Positions 59,719 to 64,000 of a stretch of 64,000 nucleotides of DNA are shown piece by piece. Every line of letters begins with the position of its first letter. Within the stretch, counting starts at the first letter, position 1. The position numbers and the translations under genes are program-made. This DNA is from Paraburkholderia metrosideri (lineage in GTDB: Bacteria > Pseudomonadota > Gammaproteobacteria > Burkholderiales > Burkholderiaceae). The notes beneath the pieces are model-generated. The model saw only the letters and a program-made list of their open reading frames with translations. It was not told the origin of the DNA and searched no databases. The DNA is taken from positions 372,001 to 436,000 of the forward strand of contig NZ_CAJHCP010000004.1 of assembly GCF_904848625.1 (NCBI RefSeq). Direction: 5' to 3'.

Positions 59719-61020
59719 ATGAATCGCGACCGCGCCCCGCATCACCCGCTTATCCAGCGTCTGATCGACGCGCGTCAGGTCACTGACGCGCTGTTTGCCA
59801 TCGTCAAACCCGAGTTTCTGTATGAGCGGCCAATCCGTGAACGTCACCGGATCGTGTTTTACATCGGCCATCTGGAAGCTTTCGACCGAAATCTGTTCGA
59901 TCAACGCGTGTGCGATCTGCCCGCGTTCAACCCCGAACTCGACCAGCTATTCGCGTTCGGTATCGATCCCGTGGATGGCGGCTTTCCCACCGACCAACCT
60001 GCCGACTGGCCGTCACTAGAGATTGTCCGCGGCTACGCATTGACTGCTCGCGAGCAGATCGACCGCGCGTTCAACGGGCTTTCCGGTCATGACGTCGCGC
60101 AATCCGAAGCATCGCGGCAATTGCTGAATGTCGCGATCGAGCATCGGTTAATGCACGCTGAAACGCTCGCGTACATGCTGCATCAGTTGCCGCTGGCGCA
60201 GAAGGTGACTGAATTGCGCGAACCCGTGGTGACGCGTCCGGAACATCGCGACGCGTTGTCGTCGATGGTGAGCGTGCCGGCCGGCGCAACAGCACTCGGT
60301 ATGCCGCGCGAGGCGGGTCGCTTTGGCTGGGACAATGAGTTTGGCGAAATGCGCGTTGACGTGCCCGCGTTTGAAATCGATCGCCATATGGTGACGAACG
60401 GCGCGTTTCGCGACTTCATCGACGCAGGCGGTTATCGCGACCCGACGTGGTGGACCGCAAAAGATTGGGCGTGGAAAGAAGCCGAGCAGATTGAACATCC
60501 CGCATGCTGGTCGTTAGGCGAGGTGAACGGCGGGAATCGCGCATGGATGCTGCGCACCATGTTCGACGACGTGCCGCTGCCGACCGACTGGCCCGTGTAC
60601 TTGAGTCACGCTGAAGCGAGTGCGTATGCGCGCTGGGCCGGCAAGACATTGCCGACCGAAGCGCAATGGCAACGTGCAGCGCATGGTGCCCCCTTTGCGA
60701 AGTCGGGCAATTTCGATTTTCGTAGCTGGGATCCTAAGCCCGTGGATGCCTATCCCGACAACGTGAGTGCATTTGGCGCGGAGGGTCAGTTTGGCAATGG
60801 CTGGGAATGGACCTCGACTTTATTCGACGCGCTGCCCGGCTTTGAAGCGTTTCCGTTTTATCTCGGGTACTCCGCCAATTTCTTCGACGGACAGCACTTC
60901 GTACTGAAAGGCGGTTCGGCACGCACAGCGCAATGCATGTTGCGGCCGGAGTTTCGTAACTGGTTTCAACCGCGGTATCAGTATGTTTATGCGGGGTTTC
61001 GGTGTGTGAGGGGTGACTAA
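59719..61020 (+). CDS. EgtB/SenA-family non-heme iron enzyme (DinB plus FGE-sulfatase domains)
   Basis: The 433-residue protein has an N-terminal DinB-like helical domain whose iron ligands are visible as H51 (YIGHLEAFD) and the H142-x3-H146 pair (IEHRLMHAETL). A C-terminal formylglycine-generating-enzyme-like domain follows (FEIDRHMVTNGAFRDFIDAG, WAGKTLPTEAQWQRAAHG, GNGWEWTST, KGGSARTA, YAGFRCVRG). EgtB joins a thiol to hercynine in ergothioneine synthesis; the homologue SenA joins selenium. Neither an egtD methyltransferase nor senB/senC is nearby, so the product is open. The ATG at 59719 is preferred over 59656. Confidence 0.88.
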   Translation: MNRDRAPHHPLIQRLIDARQVTDALFAIVKPEFLYERPIRERHRIVFYIGHLEAFDRNLFDQRVCDLPAFNPELDQLFAFGIDPVDGGFPTDQPADWPSLEIVRGYALTAREQIDRAFNGLSGHDVAQSEASRQLLNVAIEHRLMHAETLAYMLHQLPLAQKVTELREPVVTRPEHRDALSSMVSVPAGATALGMPREAGRFGWDNEFGEMRVDVPAFEIDRHMVTNGAFRDFIDAGGYRDPTWWTAKDWAWKEAEQIEHPACWSLGEVNGGNRAWMLRTMFDDVPLPTDWPVYLSHAEASAYARWAGKTLPTEAQWQRAAHGAPFAKSGNFDFRSWDPKPVDAYPDNVSAFGAEGQFGNGWEWTSTLFDALPGFEAFPFYLGYSANFFDGQHFVLKGGSARTAQCMLRPEFRNWFQPRYQYVYAGFRCVRGD

Positions 61021-61127
61021 TAAAGCATAAATTGACGCGGAAAATCGCCTTAAGATTTATTGAAAAATTTTCAACATATGCTTTTCCCCGTCAACAAATG
61101 CTTTGCTTCTCCCTCACCCCCTTTAAA

Positions 61128-61823
61128 TTAGAGTTTTTCGCGCACGAAATGATAAAGGCGTAATGGGGGGGGCCAGAACGGACTATAACTCCAAGAGAAT
61201 CGCAGACGTTCACAGTGTTGAACTGACGACCCAAAGACAGCAGTTCGCGTCTCGCCGCCAGCGGGCGGCCGCGCCAGCTTAAGCTCAGTCCTCCAACGCT
61301 TCAAGGGCAGTTCCGACTTTCGCCTCTCCCTCATATGCTCTATCACATCCGGGAAATTCCGATAGAAAAACAGATCGGTGCCATTGGGGAAGTACTGCCG
61401 TAGACGTCCCTTGGTATTCTCGTTTGATCTGCGCCGCCACGGATGCTGGGAGTCGCAGAAGTAGACCTGTACATCAGTGGCCACGGTGACGCGTTTGCGC
61501 CGGGCCCTCTCTGTTCGCCAAGCCCAGGTCGGCGATTTATATAGTTCCTGCGGCAACTTGCCGACATGCTTGATGCGGGCATTAATTACCGCTTCACTAT
61601 CCTTGCCGGGAACGGCATCACGATCGCCGACCTCGCCGCTTCGCGCGCGCGGCAATATCAAGGCCCCTTGATCACGCATCAGGGCAAGACACATCGATCT
61701 AACGGAAGCCAGTTGTGCGTCGGCTGAAACGACGTGTTTGCTTGCCAGCAACGGGCCGCTCGAATTCCTTGTAGTGCTTCCTGAGAGTCTCGAAAACCCG
61801 AGGTCTGTGCGACTATCAGACAC
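61128..61823 (-). pseudogene. Decayed IS30-family transposase
   Basis: The middle of this 231-codon frame matches the IS30 catalytic region: KDSEAVINARIKHVGKLPQEL, then TVATDVQVYFCDSQHPW, then SNENTKGRLRQYFPNGTDL, which contains the second catalytic Asp and the final Glu of the DDE set. The sequence before it jumps from a DAVPG motif straight to the KD motif, so about 30 residues including the first catalytic Asp region are missing. The N-terminal HTH and the usual C-terminus are replaced by unrelated sequence. Inverted repeats of a complete element were not found. Confidence 0.82.
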
Positions 61824-62135
61824 GGGCGTGCGCTAATCGCGCAAATTGTTACCGAACCTAGTGCCAAACATATCAAGCCAGCCTAATCTCTAGCCGAAGG
61901 GTGACGAGGTTAGCCGACAGAGCTATAAAGCACCGGATTAAAAATATTCCGAAACGCCAAGGAGGAGACATGACAAGACGATCGCCACGTTAAGCCGCCC
62001 CCAGTTGCCTGCGACTTGATGAGTCCAAGCAGGCAAACTTTTCGAAGCCCCCCTTTCCACCACATCTATTCGCTTGACTCTCACGATCAGGCGGTCCGCT
62101 TATCCTCTTGAGAAGTCTATTCGTAGGAATGCAAA
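61824..62135. other. Region between IS30 remnant and tannase gene
   Basis: About 310 bases of lower G/C content with no gene seen. It probably includes flanking insertion-element debris and the promoter of the 62136 gene. Confidence 0.4.
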
Positions 62136-63911
62136 ATGACGAGCCCACTAAAGATTTTCCGGAAATTTCTGCTTCAAAGGGAGCCAAACAGAAAGACTTT
62201 CCAGTTTGACTTATCAAAAGCCTTTACCGCTCTGCTGATCGTCGCCCTAGGCAGCATTGTCGCCGCTTGCGGTGGTAATGACGACATCAATAACAGCAGT
62301 GCCCCGACGAACGCATTTGCGGTCACCAAGCCGATTCTGGGATGCGCCGATCTTGCTAAAGCAAACTTCTCGAATATCGACGGAGCGCCTGCCTCCATTA
62401 CCAGTGCAGCGGTCGTCGGTGACGGAGATACTTCGTACTGCGACGTCAAAGGAACGGTCACTTCGACCACCACTTTCGAAGTTCGTCTTCCCATGCAGAC
62501 CTATACGCAACGGTTCCTGATGGTCGGATGTGGCGGCTACTGTGGATTCATCTCCGCGCCGACTGGCATAGCCAGCCAAAGCGCGGGCTGTGTTCCGCTC
62601 AATTCGAATCAGATGGTGACCGCTGCGACAGACCTCGGCCACCAGGCACCGCTGTCGAGTGGTACGTGGGCGAACGGGAATCCTTCAGCCGTCGTTGACT
62701 TTGCCTACTCGTCGATGCACAAGACAACGCTCGTGACCAAGGCACTCGTCACTGCCTTCTACGGAAGGGCGCCAACCAAGTCGTACTACCAGGGGTGTTC
62801 GGATGGCGGCCGGGAAGGCTTGCAGGAAGCGCAACGTTATCCCGCAGACTTTGACGGGATCGTGGTTGGCTCTCCGGTGATCGACGAAGTTCCCACGAAT
62901 TCGTTCTATCACGGCTGGAACGTCCATGTGAACTCGGACGCGAACCAGCAAGCGATCCTCACGGCAGACAAGATGCCGACACTTGTGAGCTTCGTTCAGT
63001 CGTCGTGTGCCGACAAAGGTGGCCTCATTCAAGACCCACGGGCGTGTAAGCCGGATCTGACAAAAATCCAATGTCCGAACGGAACGAACACTGCGCAGTG
63101 TCTGACTGCGGCTCAGATCAGCGTCGTGCAGCAAATCTGGAACGGCCCCATCGACGAGAACGGCAATCACCTTACCGCAGGTGACATGCCGATCGGCGGC
63201 GAAGCGAACTGGATCGGGACGATGGTTCCGAAGACCCTCGGTGCACCGATGACCCCGGCTAACGTTGGCGACGCGGTCTGGTCGAGCGACTTTCCCAACT
63301 ACATGGCGCAACTCGGAACTCCGACTGGAATCACCTACGCCAACCTACAGTTCACCATGGCGAGCTTCAGCCAGATGATGAAGTACGGTGCTGTCTTTGA
63401 CGCGACCAACACCGACCTGAGCGCGTTCTCGGCACGTGGCGGCAAGCTGCTCGTTTGGCACGGTTGGTCCGACACGGGCGCATCACCGTATATGTCGCTG
63501 AACTACTACTCGGGAGTAAAGAGCACGATGGGCGCGGATGCGCAATCCAAGTTCATGATGTTGTACATGATCCCGGGCGTCTATCACTGCAACAGCGGTC
63601 CGAACGTCACAACCGACGACTTCTTGACGCCGATGATGAACTGGGTCGAAAACGGCACTGCGCCTGGCCAGGTCATCGTCAATTTTGCAACCAGTTCGAC
63701 GGACACTACTGTAGTGAAGAGCCGTCCGGTATTCCCCTATCCGGCGACCGTTGCTTATAACGGCGGGGATCTAAACGCAGCGTCGTCGTACGCCAAGGCG
63801 GATATTCCTGCCGGCGTCAGCGACACGTTCCAATGGCTTGGTCTGTCTTCCTACAAGGCGGGCGCCAACCAGTCGTGCACGGTCACTAACGGAAACGTGA
63901 GCTGCATGTGA
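62136..63911 (+). CDS. Tannase/feruloyl-esterase-family lipoprotein
   Basis: The 591-residue protein has an unusually long basic N-terminus (about 28 residues) and then a lipoprotein-like signal (FTALLIVALGSIVAACGG). The alpha/beta-hydrolase carries the family's nucleophile motif YYQGCSDGGREGL. The acid and base lie in WHGWSDTGASPYMSLNYY and VYHC, with Cys residues flanking the Ser and His as in tannases. Such enzymes cut ester bonds of plant phenolics (gallate, ferulate) or of MHET-like aromatic esters. An AGGAA site lies 6 bases before the ATG. Attachment to the outer membrane is inferred from the lipobox. No aromatic-catabolism genes adjoin it within the window. Confidence 0.9.
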   Translation: MTSPLKIFRKFLLQREPNRKTFQFDLSKAFTALLIVALGSIVAACGGNDDINNSSAPTNAFAVTKPILGCADLAKANFSNIDGAPASITSAAVVGDGDTSYCDVKGTVTSTTTFEVRLPMQTYTQRFLMVGCGGYCGFISAPTGIASQSAGCVPLNSNQMVTAATDLGHQAPLSSGTWANGNPSAVVDFAYSSMHKTTLVTKALVTAFYGRAPTKSYYQGCSDGGREGLQEAQRYPADFDGIVVGSPVIDEVPTNSFYHGWNVHVNSDANQQAILTADKMPTLVSFVQSSCADKGGLIQDPRACKPDLTKIQCPNGTNTAQCLTAAQISVVQQIWNGPIDENGNHLTAGDMPIGGEANWIGTMVPKTLGAPMTPANVGDAVWSSDFPNYMAQLGTPTGITYANLQFTMASFSQMMKYGAVFDATNTDLSAFSARGGKLLVWHGWSDTGASPYMSLNYYSGVKSTMGADAQSKFMMLYMIPGVYHCNSGPNVTTDDFLTPMMNWVENGTAPGQVIVNFATSSTDTTVVKSRPVFPYPATVAYNGGDLNAASSYAKADIPAGVSDTFQWLGLSSYKAGANQSCTVTNGNVSCM

Positions 63912-63921
63912 CGTAAAAAGC

Positions 63922-63949
63922 GCGAGCGTCTGCTGCATGAGGCGCTCGC
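63922..63949 (+). terminator. Possible terminator after the tannase-family gene
   Basis: GCGAGCG (63922-63928) and CGCTCGC (63943-63949) form a 7-bp stem 11 bases after the stop codon. No T tract follows. Confidence 0.4.
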
Positions 63950-64000
63950 TGACATTTCGCCGGACCCCTAATCAAACATTTTCGAGATCACGCGCGGGCA

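Noticed and set aside
59719-61020. Assignment as selenoneine synthase SenA
   Set aside because: The characteristic senB and senC neighbours are absent, so a specific SenA call is not supported.
62136-63911. Assignment as a PET-related MHETase
   Set aside because: The tannase fold and motifs are shared by many esterases; nothing in the sequence I can read singles out that substrate.

Overview
The window looks like chromosomal DNA of a Paraburkholderia-type betaproteobacterium. The DNA is GC-rich with strong G/C bias at third codon positions. It carries a Burkholderia-type porin, a luxR-rsaL-luxI quorum-sensing locus of the BraR/RsaL/BraI kind, a DUF3563 protein, a proline/tyrosine-rich secreted protein, and the remains of a DUF4148-like gene. 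No rRNA, tRNA, CRISPR array or prophage was seen. The only mobile-element trace is a decayed IS30-family transposase near 61.1-61.8 kb.

Layout. 0.6-6.5 kb: porin, small lipoprotein, membrane-bound putative hydrolase, an 8-bp tandem repeat, an EpsC-type serine acetyltransferase, two small unknowns and an atypical SDR. 6.7-14.8 kb (minus strand): a sugar-acid uptake and breakdown locus with a DapA-like aldolase/dehydratase, an SMP-30 lactonase, a four-gene ABC importer and an IlvD/Edd dehydratase. A GntR/FCD regulator lies at 17.4-18.1 kb, and two sequences of the FCD operator form lie upstream of the DapA-like gene. 15.3-17.1 kb: quorum sensing. 18.4-21.1 kb: universal stress protein and an AT-richer stretch with a broken DUF4148-like gene and a secreted SnoaL/NTF2-like protein. 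21.1-26.9 kb: a complete RND efflux system. 27.0-34.1 kb: HtrA-type protease, phospholipase A1 with an unusual N-terminal extension, a divergent two-component pair and an HSL-type esterase. 35.3-42.6 kb (minus): poorly characterised envelope genes, including a secreted class-3 lipase-like protein.

43.6-58.2 kb is the most unusual part. A tightly packed minus-strand operon encodes an ECF sigma factor, its presumed anti-sigma factor with a (Gln-Pro) tract, a small protein sharing the anti-sigma C-terminal domain, a SulP/STAS transporter and an exported caspase-like protein with Sel1 repeats. Diverging from it is a plus-strand set of seven genes. Four encode membrane proteins with one to three zinc ribbons of identical spacing (CxxC-x10-CxxC). 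The others are a glycine-zipper lipoprotein, a 60-residue protein and a DUF2085-like membrane protein. Two direct copies of GAACGYC-N13-CGTAT stand before the plus-strand set and could be promoters for the ECF sigma factor. I read the two sets as one candidate undescribed envelope-stress or cell-fate system. That link is inference.

58.8-63.9 kb: an FNR-type oxygen sensor with two FNR-like boxes upstream, an orphan EgtB/SenA-family enzyme, the IS30 remnant and a tannase/feruloyl-esterase-family lipoprotein.
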